A stretch of DNA of 33,136 bases from Candidatus Heimdallarchaeota archaeon (GTDB lineage Archaea; Asgardarchaeota; Heimdallarchaeia; JABLTI01), in the NCBI GenBank assembly GCA_019894765.1, contig JAGXNT010000005.1, positions 1 to 33,136 on the forward strand, written 5' to 3'. Below are positions 14,800 to 23,772 of this stretch, piece by piece (positions within the stretch are counted from its first letter, which is position 1; each line of letters opens with the position of its first letter). The position numbers and the translations under genes were made by a program. The notes below the pieces were generated by a model. It saw nothing but the letters and a program-made list of their open reading frames with translations. It was not told the DNA's origin and searched no databases.

Positions 14800-15531
14800 T
14801 TACAAGAATAATGTTTCAGTAGATAAGGCTACACATCCATTCTGAGTTAATTCGAAAGGTCTTCGAACTAATTCATGATCGATTCCCCTCATTTTTCTGA
14901 TGTAAATACTTCTAAGTAATCTTTGATTTACTTCTTGTATATCGACAATTATTACACCTGAAGCCATGAATTCTTCGACCCCATATCGAGAAATTTCACC
15001 ACTTTGAGACATTTCACTAGTAACGATTGTTGTGCATTTGAGACTTGACATCACTGCGCTTAGCTTTAGGATTTCTCTGCGGATACGCATTTCACTTTCA
15101 AGAGATAAGGCAAGAGCTGTTAAAGAATCAATAACTACTCTTTCAGCACCAAGTTCATCAATTAATGCGATAAGTGTTGTAAGAAGATCATCAATTTCTA
15201 ATCGAATACTATACTTCTCTTTCGATGCTACACCTGCTCGCATTGAGAAACCATCAACGATCGCAAGAAGATTCTCTTTTTCCAAGCTTTCTAATTTCCA
15301 ATCATAACTTGCAAAATTCTGTCTAACAGTTGTGGGACTTTCATCAAAGGTTACGAAAATCCCCGGATCGCCATAATCTAAGACACCTCGATAGATAAAC
15401 TGAGTTGCTAGCGTGGTTTTTCCTGCTCCAGCTGGTCCACTTAATAGAATAGTCCTACCTTTTGGTAATCCCCCATTTAGCATTTTATCTAATCCAGGAA
15501 TCCCAGTTTTTACTTTGGCAATTTGACTCAT
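14800..15531 (-). CDS. KaiC-like RecA-superfamily ATPase
   Basis: A single KaiC domain of 243 residues: VKTGIPGLDKMLNGGLPKG, Walker A GPAGAGKTT, the segment FVTFDES where KaiC has its catalytic acidic pair, and Walker B RVVIDSL. Single-domain archaeal KaiC-like proteins are thought to act in signalling or protein assembly; no clock partner is present. The frame is open from GTG 15561, but GGAG at 15543-15540, 8 bases before the ATG at 15531, decides the start. It lies downstream of mfnF and mfnE in the same orientation and probably belongs to their operon, though a link to methanofuran is unproven. Confidence 0.85.
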   Translation of the reverse strand: MSQIAKVKTGIPGLDKMLNGGLPKGRTILLSGPAGAGKTTLATQFIYRGVLDYGDPGIFVTFDESPTTVRQNFASYDWKLESLEKENLLAIVDGFSMRAGVASKEKYSIRLEIDDLLTTLIALIDELGAERVVIDSLTALALSLESEMRIRREILKLSAVMSSLKCTTIVTSEMSQSGEISRYGVEEFMASGVIIVDIQEVNQRLLRSIYIRKMRGIDHELVRRPFELTQNGCVALSTETLFL

Positions 15532-15591
15532 CTTTTTAGCTCCTAAATTCTTAACGTTCACTGAAATAAAATTCTTATGATTGGGATAATT

Positions 15592-16251
15592 TCACCGAAT
15601 AATCTCTGTTCCTATAAATTCTTTACCTTCTAATAGATTTTCTATACGGTCATGAATCAACCCATTGAGAATAAATGCCCTAATATTATTTTTTAGTAGT
15701 ATTTTTGGTGTGTTCTCATCTAATGGGCTAGTCTTCAATTTTTGTAATTCTTGTATAGTTATCTTCTTAACTAGTTTATCCTTAGCGATAATCCCATCTA
15801 TATCTTTGAGAAAAACTATTCTCTTTGCTTGAATTTTCATAGCAATCTCTGCTGCAATAGCATCACTCGTTGAATTCCAATTTTTCTCTAAATCGCTTTC
15901 TGTTCTCATATATTTCGTAATTCTAAGTATAGGCAAATTATCAAAAACTAATGTATTGAACTCCATAACAGAGAAATCATGTAATCTTGAATTTGGAATG
16001 AATTTTAACAATAAACTAGCATGTTGTTCCATTGCTTGAATAGCCATCCAATGTGCCTGCTCATCATCTAAAGCATATTTCTTTTGTGTTTCACGAACAA
16101 ACTCTGCAAAAAGCCCTCCACCTGGAACTATTGCAAAATCTCGTTTAATGTCAAATTTTGCGGAAAGTGTTTTTCCTAACTGAATTATTTGTTTGAGAGT
16201 TCCTCTTTCCGTAATTGATCCACCTAATTTTATAATTGTGTCAATTTTCAT
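15592..16251 (-). CDS. mfnE: Methanofuran pathway kinase MfnE
   Basis: An amino-acid-kinase-fold protein of 219 residues with IIKLGGSITERG at the N-terminus, AIVPGGGLFAEFVRE and STSDAIAAEIAMKI. MfnE phosphorylates 5-(aminomethyl)furan-3-yl methyl phosphate to the diphosphate in methanofuran synthesis. The assignment rests on the family pattern (DDEQAHWMAI, HDFSVMEFNT) and above all on overlap by 11 bases with the mfnF gene upstream. A paralogous kinase of other function cannot be fully excluded. Confidence 0.82.
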   Translation of the reverse strand: MKIDTIIKLGGSITERGTLKQIIQLGKTLSAKFDIKRDFAIVPGGGLFAEFVRETQKKYALDDEQAHWMAIQAMEQHASLLLKFIPNSRLHDFSVMEFNTLVFDNLPILRITKYMRTESDLEKNWNSTSDAIAAEIAMKIQAKRIVFLKDIDGIIAKDKLVKKITIQELQKLKTSPLDENTPKILLKNNIRAFILNGLIHDRIENLLEGKEFIGTEIIR

Positions 16252-17332
16252 TCAATGCGTCCCTCGTTCCCAAATACTTTTTCGAATATAGAACTGCAAC
16301 TGCAAAAGCACAAAAAGCGTTCAAAGATGATTCATCTAATATATCATCAGCTATAATTTGCTCATATATCCCGTTCATTCTTAACAAAGACATACCTATC
16401 GTATTCGCTCCTGAACCAATGAGAATTATTTCCGGATTTAATTCATACATTATTCTATATCTATTCAAAACATGATTCATTGCATCTGATAGCTTCTCAA
16501 ACTGTTTATCCTTAATCTGCCTAGCGATTTCCATGATATCATTATGAGTCAGTTGGTTTGTATCAGAACAAACTACTCTTGCTAACCTTGCTTTAGCATA
16601 TTCTTTACTTACAGGTTTACCATCAGCGGTTTCCCCTGTATATTCCTCCTCCGAGATCAATCCTAGAAGCAAGTAGACATCTCCAATTGTTGCGAAAAGC
16701 TCACTCGCTAATGGTACAATTTCATTTCTTACTTTAACTTCCTGAATTATTGCGACAACATTTGTTCTAATTAAACCCGAATAAACTAATTCTTTGTTAA
16801 TTAATCGTTCAAGATCATTACTTCCTTGAGCAACAATTTTACCTTGGTTTATTGGTGTAAAATCGGTTGTTGTCGAACCAATATCAATTACTAATGCATT
16901 TTGATATTTTGATCCCAAATATTTAGCTGAGGCAATCCAATTTGTAGCTGAAACGTTGAGCCAATTTTCTCCTGCTTCTTGAGTAGAAAGAAAATGACCA
17001 TTGACGTCAAGAATAAGTGGGGTAGCTTCTTCATTGTCTAATTGAAAACAATCTTCAACATATCTACTAATGATTTCAATTCCTTCTTTTTTTGTTTGAA
17101 AACAATCAGCAAGCTCTGCTGTAGTAACAAAAACAACTTGATCAATAGAACCAAATTCCTCTCCTAATTTACTTTTTAGTTTATTGAGATATTCTGGGAA
17201 GGATTGATAGTCTTTCCAAATTGGGAAATAATCGGAGCTAGTGCTAAGCAATATGATTTGATCATTTTGAACCTCAATAAACACATGTTTTGTATTTGCC
17301 CCACCAATATCGAGACCAAGAATTTTAACCAT
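16241..17332 (-). CDS. mfnF: Methanofuran pathway synthase MfnF
   Basis: A 363-residue hydantoinase/oxoprolinase-type (actin-like fold) protein of the H4MPT-linked C1-pathway group: LGLDIGGANTKHVF at the N-terminus, VFVTTAELADCFQTKKEG, LVIDIGSTTTDFTPI in the middle and ILIGSGANTIGMSLL near the C-terminus. MfnF couples the aminomethylfuran diphosphate made by MfnE with tyramine (glutamylated or free), forming the methanofuran core. The KaiC-like gene follows mfnE. Together this shows that the organism uses methanofuran as a formyl carrier; upstream genes mfnA-D are not in the window. Confidence 0.88.
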   Translation of the reverse strand: MVKILGLDIGGANTKHVFIEVQNDQIILLSTSSDYFPIWKDYQSFPEYLNKLKSKLGEEFGSIDQVVFVTTAELADCFQTKKEGIEIISRYVEDCFQLDNEEATPLILDVNGHFLSTQEAGENWLNVSATNWIASAKYLGSKYQNALVIDIGSTTTDFTPINQGKIVAQGSNDLERLINKELVYSGLIRTNVVAIIQEVKVRNEIVPLASELFATIGDVYLLLGLISEEEYTGETADGKPVSKEYAKARLARVVCSDTNQLTHNDIMEIARQIKDKQFEKLSDAMNHVLNRYRIMYELNPEIILIGSGANTIGMSLLRMNGIYEQIIADDILDESSLNAFCAFAVAVLYSKKYLGTRDALNEN

Positions 17333-17481
17333 ATCACTTCATATCCTTTTAGAATTAAGATAAATTCTGATTTTTCATAAATTCGAGCTTCTAACTAGTT
17401 GAGTCGTAATTAAGTATCCTTACCCCTCACTCTTTAGTAAATGTTTTTAATCTTTGCTGATAAAAAATTTACTTGGATAAA

Positions 17482-17730
17482 ATGTCAAATGAGAGCTCAG
17501 AAGTCATTGGTATTGTTATTGACATGACGGATAAAGAATGCCCGGCAGTGCTTTTTGAGCTTAAAGTATCTATGGCTAAAATAAAAGTCGGTGAAATTCT
17601 CAAACTCATAACTAATAGACCTAAATCTCAAAAGAATATTCCTAAGTGGTGTTTAAATAATAATCACGAACTCTTTCTAATGGACTCCAGTAATGGGAAA
17701 TATATATTTTATATTAAAAGAAAGCATTGA
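17482..17730 (+). CDS. TusA/SirA-like sulfur carrier family protein
   Basis: The 82-residue protein has the TusA layout: strand IGIVIDMTDKECPAVLFEL, helix SMAKIKVGEIL, KNIPKWCLNNNHELFLM and a final strand YIFYIKRK. The conserved active Cys is kept (C20), but the second Pro of the CPxP motif is Val. TusA-type proteins carry persulfide sulfur or act in redox regulation. The ATG at 17482 is preferred over a TTG at 17473. The gene lies 30 bases before the pterin synthase gene and is probably cotranscribed; a sulfur role in this pathway is not evident. Confidence 0.65.
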   Translation: MSNESSEVIGIVIDMTDKECPAVLFELKVSMAKIKVGEILKLITNRPKSQKNIPKWCLNNNHELFLMDSSNGKYIFYIKRKH

Positions 17731-17760
17731 GTGACCAAGTAAAATTGTGGTGTAAAAATA

Positions 17761-18252
17761 ATGAGTTATCGCTTAGTCCAAGGAGAATTATCCTTTAAAT
17801 TTGCAGCAGCGCATTTCGTTCTCGGAGAAACCGGATGTGAACGATTACATGGTCATAATTACTTAGTTGAAGTGCAGATTTATGGTGAACAGGATGAAGC
17901 TAAGAATTTGGTTATTGATTTCTTGGAACTGAAACCTTTTGTAAGAAAATTTGTGGAAGAACTTGATCATAAAATACTGTTACCAACAGAAAATCCCCAT
18001 CTTCAAATAACTAAAAAGAAAAATGAGTTGTTTATTAATTTCAAACCTAAAAACAAAAATTATATTTTTCCAGAGAGCGATGTTTGTTTACTACCAATTA
18101 AAAATACTACAGTTGAGGAATTTGCACGTTTACTTTCATCCAATCTGATTCCTTTGTTTATGAAGTACAATAATATTGATGCTATAGAAGTAGGTGTTTT
18201 CGAGTATAAAGGGCAAGGCTGTTGGATGAAAAGAACGAGAGACTCTATTTAA
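17761..18252 (+). CDS. Pterin synthase with CE-x2-HGH site (PTPS-I/III)
   Basis: A 163-residue 6-pyruvoyltetrahydropterin synthase family protein. Zinc ligands are H18, H30 and H32 (FAAAHF, LHGHNY); LDHK and the C-terminal FEYKGQGCW follow. The site reads C26-E27-x2-HGH, containing both the Cys of PTPS-I/QueD and the Glu of PTPS-III. PTPS-III enzymes cleave dihydroneopterin triphosphate-derived substrate to 6-hydroxymethyl-dihydropterin, replacing the aldolase. Its position next to mptE, whose substrate is that product, argues for this role in H4MPT synthesis. Compare the second paralog at 28444. Confidence 0.82.
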   Translation: MSYRLVQGELSFKFAAAHFVLGETGCERLHGHNYLVEVQIYGEQDEAKNLVIDFLELKPFVRKFVEELDHKILLPTENPHLQITKKKNELFINFKPKNKNYIFPESDVCLLPIKNTTVEEFARLLSSNLIPLFMKYNNIDAIEVGVFEYKGQGCWMKRTRDSI

Positions 18253-18256
18253 TCCT

Positions 18257-19063
18257 CTACTCTTTCAAATATTCTTCAATCTCCTCTATGGGAATTTTTG
18301 ATATATTTTCTATTTCTTCACCTTGATTTGAGAGATTATAGAATTTAATCGATGGGAACAAATTAGGAAGCTGTGAGAGTAATTTCTTTGCGAAAGTGAA
18401 TTTAACTAGTTTCCTTTCTGAAGCTTGAAAATCTTCATTGTTACTATCGGGTTTAGAAAATTTCCCAACTACTTCACCAAAATCATAACCAATGAGAACC
18501 AGCTTCTTCGCTCGCAGATTCGCTGCTAAATATGCAGCCCGATCTCCATCTGTAAATCCTCCCAAGTTTTTTACTTTAGAAGTCTCTTTTGTTTGAGTTG
18601 TTCCTAGAATGCCTTCATTTGGTATAATGTCACTGATTTCAGTAATCTTCGCTATATTATCTCCATGAGCATGAACAACTATTATTGACCCATTCATTAG
18701 ACTCTCTCTTATTGCGGCTATGCTTCCGTCAAGATCAGTAATAATGGCATCAATAGTGATATCAAATTCCAGTAAAGCTTTTGCAGCTCCATCAACAGCA
18801 AAAATAACAATTTCATTTCTGAATTTTTTCAAAAAAACAAGTAATTGTTTAAGAGAACTTTCAAGAGAAGGTCCTGGTGCAAAAATAAGAATATTTTTGT
18901 TTTCTATAACTGATTTTATTTTTCTAAATGTTTTTCTTACTGACTGATATGATAAGCTCGAATGCAATATCTTTGTTGCTTCTAGATCTGTTTTTGGATC
19001 AATGTTAAGTAATGAACATATTTGTTCATAATCCTCTTTTCTTAGCTGCACGTTTTGCTTCAT
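18257..19063 (-). CDS. mptE: 6-hydroxymethyl-dihydropterin diphosphokinase MptE
   Basis: A DUF115-type protein of 268 residues: ILIFAPGPSLESSL near 58-71, IFAVDGAAKALLEFDITIDA, IITDLDG, VVHAHGDN and LGGFTDGDRAAYLAANL followed by LIGYDFG. MptE transfers diphosphate from ATP to 6-hydroxymethyl-7,8-dihydropterin, the step before coupling to the arylamine in tetrahydromethanopterin synthesis. It is convergent with the pterin synthase gene (4 bases between stop codons) and divergent from the DUF447 gene. Confidence 0.9.
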   Translation of the reverse strand: MKQNVQLRKEDYEQICSLLNIDPKTDLEATKILHSSLSYQSVRKTFRKIKSVIENKNILIFAPGPSLESSLKQLLVFLKKFRNEIVIFAVDGAAKALLEFDITIDAIITDLDGSIAAIRESLMNGSIIVVHAHGDNIAKITEISDIIPNEGILGTTQTKETSKVKNLGGFTDGDRAAYLAANLRAKKLVLIGYDFGEVVGKFSKPDSNNEDFQASERKLVKFTFAKKLLSQLPNLFPSIKFYNLSNQGEEIENISKIPIEEIEEYLKE

Positions 19064-19168
19064 ATGTCATCAAACCGAATACCATCAGTAACTATTATTT
19101 CATTACTGGTTAAAAATAATATTCAAATAAATTATTATGAAGTAACTGGTTATTAGATAGTGATACTA

Positions 19169-19807
19169 ATGATGAATAAAGATCTCCCCTTCCAAACTGG
19201 GATAATCTACGAAGCAATTGTTACTACTTATAATCAACAAAATCAACCGAATGCTGCTCCAATGGGTTTTGCAATTGATAAAGAAAAACAAGTGATAATT
19301 CGTCCCTACAAAGAATCAGATACTTACAAGAATCTACAGGAACAAAAAGAATGCATAATAAATATCACCTCTGACCCAGATTTATTTGTGAAAAGTACTC
19401 TATTCCAAGATTTGCTGATTGATGAATTTTACATTAAATCTGCAATGATTAATGCGCCTATTCTCAAAGCTTGTGAGGGAAATCATATAGCTCTAAAAGC
19501 AGTAAAAATAACAAAAGAAGAAGAAAGAGGAATATTTTATTGCGAAATAATTGATGCTAACCTCAGTGAGGAACAAGTCCAACCACATACTCGAGCATTC
19601 TCTTCATTAATTGAAATCTTAATACACTCTACTCGAGTAATTCATTTTTCTAGGAGTAAAGAACTAAACGATTCGAAAGTCATGCATCTAAGAGAATTAA
19701 TTGAGCATCACTCGCAAATAATATCTCGAGTAACCCAAAAGAATTCACAATATCAGAAATACGTTGAAAAAATTCTAATAAAAATATCACAAAAAATTGA
19801 AAAGTAA
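19169..19807 (+). CDS. DUF447 split-barrel flavin-type protein
   Basis: The protein (about 213 residues) opens with QTGIIYEAIVTTYNQQNQPNAAPMGFAI, the flavin-reductase-like split-barrel start of DUF447, with IIRPYKESDTYKNL and ECIINITSDPDLF. Members recur close to H4MPT or methanofuran genes in archaea and methylotrophs as far as I recall, which fits this neighbourhood; the reaction is not established. The frame begins at GTG 19160; ATGs at 19169 and 19172 are more likely, and no clear ribosome binding site decides. Confidence 0.75.
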   Translation: MMNKDLPFQTGIIYEAIVTTYNQQNQPNAAPMGFAIDKEKQVIIRPYKESDTYKNLQEQKECIINITSDPDLFVKSTLFQDLLIDEFYIKSAMINAPILKACEGNHIALKAVKITKEEERGIFYCEIIDANLSEEQVQPHTRAFSSLIEILIHSTRVIHFSRSKELNDSKVMHLRELIEHHSQIISRVTQKNSQYQKYVEKILIKISQKIEK

Positions 19808-19814
19808 AATTAGG

Positions 19815-20867
19815 ATGAGGATTTTGAATTCTAAAGTAATAACAAAACCAATTGAAGGGTTCTTCATCAAATCAGTAGACAATTTGCTGTTCGACGTGAA
19901 AGGATTATCTCATCCTCAGGATAAGATTATTTCTTTTGTTAGATATGTTCCTGTAAAATATCTCATGAAAAGTCAAAAAAATAATTTAAATGAATACTAT
20001 AAAATATACGATTTAAAAGATAGATACGAATTTTTACGTCAGAATTTCCCGAAGTATCTGTATGAGGATCCAATGGGCCGAGGATTACTACAAGCGGTTG
20101 CAAAAAAAGATCTCCTCAGAATCTACAATCCAATACAAAGATTGCAGCAGATCACTCGAGCAGAAAAAGAAAAACTTGATTCTTTAGAAATGTTGGTTGG
20201 AAAATTCTCTGATAAACTAGTAGAAATATGTGATATTAATCCAAGAAATCTCGGTGTTACAGGTTCAATAATGGTAAATCTTCATAGTAAAAAATCAGAT
20301 ATTGATATAGTTGTCTATGGAAAAAAAGATGGCTTACAAGTCTATACTGGAATGAATCATCTTTTTGACAAGTATGATAATATCTCTCGTTATTCAGAAA
20401 GTGAATTGAAGAAATTATGGAAAAACAGAGGTCAACAAGAACAGATTGATTTTGAATCGTTTCTAGAGAGCGAGAAGAAGAAACAGTTACAAGGAACAAT
20501 AAACAATGTTGATTTTTATGTTCGTCTTGTGTTACTCCCAGATGAATACCATGAACCATATGATGAGACGAAGATTACTTCTTTAGGGGAGTGTGAAATT
20601 GAAGCATCTGTAAAAAATGATGAACATTCGATTTTTACTCCTTGCATTTATCAACTGATAGAAGTAGAAGTAAAGAATGCAAAAATAAATAAGTCAATAA
20701 CACCGGATAGAATCTTCTCAGTTCGAGGTCGATACTGTGATATTGCGATAGCAGGAGAAAGAATCTCTGCAAAAGGAAAATTAGAGCGTGTAAAAATCAC
20801 AAATCAGAAAGAATATTATCAATTAACGCTAGGAACGAGCAAAAAGGAATTTATGAAAAAAATATAG
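19815..20867 (+). CDS. Predicted nucleotidyltransferase (COG1665-like)
   Basis: A 350-residue polymerase-beta-type nucleotidyltransferase: the signature is LGVTGSIMVNLHSKKSDIDIVVYG (G-S-x followed by the D-x-D pair, D162 and D164 by this start), with a third acidic residue probably in NNVDFYVRLV. Archaea-specific proteins of this kind remain uncharacterised. The C-terminal part (from about 255) is beta-rich with RIFSVRGRYCDIAIAGERI and may bind nucleic acid. It starts 7 bases after the DUF447 stop (or overlaps it if TTG 19797 is used), so the two are cotranscribed. Confidence 0.72.
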   Translation: MRILNSKVITKPIEGFFIKSVDNLLFDVKGLSHPQDKIISFVRYVPVKYLMKSQKNNLNEYYKIYDLKDRYEFLRQNFPKYLYEDPMGRGLLQAVAKKDLLRIYNPIQRLQQITRAEKEKLDSLEMLVGKFSDKLVEICDINPRNLGVTGSIMVNLHSKKSDIDIVVYGKKDGLQVYTGMNHLFDKYDNISRYSESELKKLWKNRGQQEQIDFESFLESEKKKQLQGTINNVDFYVRLVLLPDEYHEPYDETKITSLGECEIEASVKNDEHSIFTPCIYQLIEVEVKNAKINKSITPDRIFSVRGRYCDIAIAGERISAKGKLERVKITNQKEYYQLTLGTSKKEFMKKI

Positions 20868-20966
20868 CGATATCTATATTTACTATTCTTTGGACACGTA
20901 TTTATAGTAAGTTGTGACCTAGATTTTTAAAGAGCACAATAACTAAGAAAATTAGGAGTCTCTATC

Positions 20967-21674
20967 ATGACAATAAAAATAATACAAGGACAACCAAAGA
21001 ATCTTTACAAAGAAGTCTCTTCTATTGTGAAAGATTGCTTTGAAGGCATTTGGTCAGAAAAAGACTTGTTACAATTATTAGATTTACCACATGAAAACAA
21101 TCTCTTTATGGTGGCATATGATGATGACAAACCAGTGGGTTATGCATTCATCGTTGCTGATTATGTTGAATCTGTGGATACAAAAATAGCAACAATCCAA
21201 GAAATAGGTGTTCTTCCTGATTACCGTGAATCTGAAGTAGCAGAAGATTTCCTTGAAAAAGCCATCCAATTTTCAAAAGCAAATAAAGCGGAATTACTTG
21301 AGCAAGTAGTATCCACCGTTGATCAATGGATAATACCCACTCTAACAAAGAAAAAACTTAAACCAAGTGAAATAAAGGCTGATAGAGAAATTTCCTCCTT
21401 CAATGAAGCGAAATTAATTCTTACAAATATTAAGAAGAATACCAAAATCACTGTATTAATGAATCAAATATTCTTTGAAGATAACGATGATTTAGAGACT
21501 CACATCGTTGAAAACGAAGAAGAAATTGATTCCATTAAAAGAAATGATCCAATCGCTTTTGGGTCAATAATTTCAATAGATAAGGCTGAAGATTTAGAAA
21601 AAACACTTAATGAAATAAAGAAATTAGACATTGAATGGGATGAAATTGGTATAACATTTGATTATATGTTATAA
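20967..21674 (+). CDS. GNAT-fold N-terminal domain protein
   Basis: In the 235-residue protein residues 1-110 show an acetyltransferase-like pattern: NNLFMVAYDDDKPVGYAFIV, ATIQEIGVLPDYRESEVAED and FLEKAIQFSKANKAELLEQV. The usual acetyl-CoA loop (Q/RxxGxG/A) is reduced to PDYRESEVAEDFL, so activity is uncertain. The C-terminal 100 residues are acidic and unrecognised. AGGAG at about 20953-20957 supports the ATG. It stands alone, convergent with the RNase HII gene (18-base gap). Confidence 0.55.
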   Translation: MTIKIIQGQPKNLYKEVSSIVKDCFEGIWSEKDLLQLLDLPHENNLFMVAYDDDKPVGYAFIVADYVESVDTKIATIQEIGVLPDYRESEVAEDFLEKAIQFSKANKAELLEQVVSTVDQWIIPTLTKKKLKPSEIKADREISSFNEAKLILTNIKKNTKITVLMNQIFFEDNDDLETHIVENEEEIDSIKRNDPIAFGSIISIDKAEDLEKTLNEIKKLDIEWDEIGITFDYML

Positions 21675-21692
21675 AATCAGATGTAAATATTC

Positions 21693-22376
21693 TCATTTAA
21701 TTTCCTTTTCTAATCTATCAATGGTTTTCCAATAGACTCGCACTATTTTCTTTGGCCAGGAATGATTTTTCTTATAATATTGTTTCAACCAATTAATGGT
21801 TTTCTTATCATTAGTACTACCAGAACCGAAATCTCCGTATTTAGCTCTGATTTCTCTTAATTCTTCGAGAGAAGCATTTCTAGCTAAAACCGAACCCGCT
21901 CCTACAGCTATGAATTCTTTTTCCGCTCTTGGTGTTACAATTAGTTTAACATTTTCAGTAGATTTGTTTTCTTTTAGTAAAGAACGTAATTTACCAACTG
22001 CTTGAAAATTATCAACTTGATACTCTGCGATTTCAGGCACTTTTTTAGCAATGTCCTCAATAGCACGAAAGAATGCATATGCTTCCGCTTCGTCCATTGA
22101 CATGCCATTTTTATTGTAGTTAGTAAGTACCTCAGCAGATAGAGTTTTGATACTCCAAGCGAGGGATTCTTTCTTAATTAATTCTGCATGAGCTCTTATT
22201 TTGTTATGAGAAGAATAATTTTTACTATCTTGTATGCCAATTCTTTCGAATTTCTGTTTTACGGAATCATCTACGGCACAAGCTCCAATTACCATTGGTC
22301 CAATTATCAATCCCCTTCCAGCTTCATCTGCTCCAACGACGATTCTTCTGCTCCTTTCCATAATATCATCAACCAT
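21693..22376 (-). CDS. rnhB: Ribonuclease HII
   Basis: RNase HII cuts RNA of RNA-DNA hybrids, including single ribonucleotides in DNA. VVGADEAGRG at 14-22 gives the D17-E18 metal ligands; YQVDNFQAVGK holds the central acidic residue, and VGAGSVLARNASLEELREI with FGSGSTND the C-terminal active-site segment. The 227-residue length is typical of archaeal enzymes. The ATG overlaps the stop codon of the upstream NSUN-like gene by one base (TAATG), so translation is coupled and the first ATG is the right start. Confidence 0.93.
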   Translation of the reverse strand: MVDDIMERSRRIVVGADEAGRGLIIGPMVIGACAVDDSVKQKFERIGIQDSKNYSSHNKIRAHAELIKKESLAWSIKTLSAEVLTNYNKNGMSMDEAEAYAFFRAIEDIAKKVPEIAEYQVDNFQAVGKLRSLLKENKSTENVKLIVTPRAEKEFIAVGAGSVLARNASLEELREIRAKYGDFGSGSTNDKKTINWLKQYYKKNHSWPKKIVRVYWKTIDRLEKEIK

Positions 22377-23602
22377 TATTTTGTTAATTTCGCGATAAAT
22401 TGCCCAGGCGTGTCATGCACATCAGGATAGAAATACTGTAGAAATTCAGAGCCGGGAAATCTAGCAGAGCATTTCATTCCATGGAAGATTTCTTGTTTCT
22501 CCACTGTAAGGTTTAATTCTTCGATAGCAAACTGAATATTACCTTCATTTTCAGCTGGATCTAAACTATTCGTGGTGTAAAAAATTGTTCCACCAGGTTT
22601 TAGTAACCTTGCAGCATGTATTAAAAATCTCCTTTGTCTCCTAGAAAATTCGAGTAATTGATTCTCTCTAACCATCTCAAAGATTTTAGGTCTCAAACCC
22701 ATATCAGAAGACGGGGGATTAGCTATTATCCAATCAAATGTCTCATCTTTATTGTACTTTTTTGTAAACTCACTAAGATTCAAATTCTCCCTTTCTATTG
22801 GAGCCTTATACATTCTTAATCTCTTAATGTTCTCATTGAATTTTGATAATTTATGAGCTGTACTTCTTTGAGCAATAATTTTCAAATCTTTTACTTCAGA
22901 ATTCCTTTGCCAGATATGTGTTAAAATTTCTCCAATATCAGTGTTAAAATCCAATAAACGATCTTTTGCTTTGAGTTTAACAGAAGCTCCTATAAGCATA
23001 CTGGGGATTGTTTGAGGAATGAATTGCCCACGAAGGTATTCCTTCAATCCATTTATATTTGGTATTTTATACTTGCTTTCCGTGATTTTTATCGCAATAC
23101 CTTTTTTCTTTTCCTCGAGATCACTTACATTCATCATTAAAATCCCATTGCCAACAACATCTCCCCTTTTATCGAGCAATGAAATCTCATCGCCTATACT
23201 AAGTTCATCAGTGTATTCAAAGTCATTAGAACCTACTCCCACACCGAGTAAGACGCTATTTAATGGTCTTTTATAATTCAAGGTAATTGTTTTTTCTTTT
23301 CTTGGGATCACTTCATTCTTAGAAATTTCAACTAAAATAGCTTCATCGAAATCAGGATGTTGTTTCGCTATAATTTCCTTTTCTTTTAAAGTTTTGATTA
23401 ATTTAGAAGCAGTGGTTATTTGTGTGTTAACTCTTATAGGCAAGTACTGAGTATGCTCTTTAAGACTAGCAATTAAAGTACTAGTTTTTTGTAGACCATA
23501 CGTGAAGCTTAAGCGTTTGATTAACTCAAAATTAAACTGGTATTTGTCTACGAGCTCTTCTATTTCATCATTGATACTTTTACTCAGCTTTATTCCATCC
23601 AT
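22376..23602 (-). CDS. NSUN-like PUA-methyltransferase, no catalytic Cys
   Basis: The 408-residue protein has the architecture of archaeal NOL1/NOP2/sun RNA m5C methyltransferases: N-terminal helical part with LPIRVNTQITTASKLIKTL (55-73), a PUA domain (about 110-180, LLGVGVGSNDFEYTDELSIG, GDVVGNGIL) and a Rossmann methyltransferase domain ending with the family tail PDVHDTPGQFIAKL. The catalytic signatures are changed. Motif IV reads NPPSSD (295-300) instead of PCSG-like, motif VI reads YTTNSLDPAENE instead of STCSL-x-PEENE, and SAM motif I reads LDFNTDIGE instead of D-x-CAAPGG. Both cysteines for m5C chemistry are thus missing. It may be an RNA-binding subunit or a methyltransferase of other specificity. 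It is coupled to rnhB. Confidence 0.75.
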   Translation of the reverse strand: MDGIKLSKSINDEIEELVDKYQFNFELIKRLSFTYGLQKTSTLIASLKEHTQYLPIRVNTQITTASKLIKTLKEKEIIAKQHPDFDEAILVEISKNEVIPRKEKTITLNYKRPLNSVLLGVGVGSNDFEYTDELSIGDEISLLDKRGDVVGNGILMMNVSDLEEKKKGIAIKITESKYKIPNINGLKEYLRGQFIPQTIPSMLIGASVKLKAKDRLLDFNTDIGEILTHIWQRNSEVKDLKIIAQRSTAHKLSKFNENIKRLRMYKAPIERENLNLSEFTKKYNKDETFDWIIANPPSSDMGLRPKIFEMVRENQLLEFSRRQRRFLIHAARLLKPGGTIFYTTNSLDPAENEGNIQFAIEELNLTVEKQEIFHGMKCSARFPGSEFLQYFYPDVHDTPGQFIAKLTK

Positions 23603-23772
23603 TTTTTCTTCTCGAATTTTGTTCTACAATTCTCTTCTTATATATTAAACATTACATGATTTTATAACAAAAAGAGAAAACCGTAATTAAAAAATCTATT
23701 TGGTATACTTTTTAGCAGAGAAAGTTTCATAGTAATTTGTATGGTTTGTATTGTTACCTTTCGGAGTGACAA

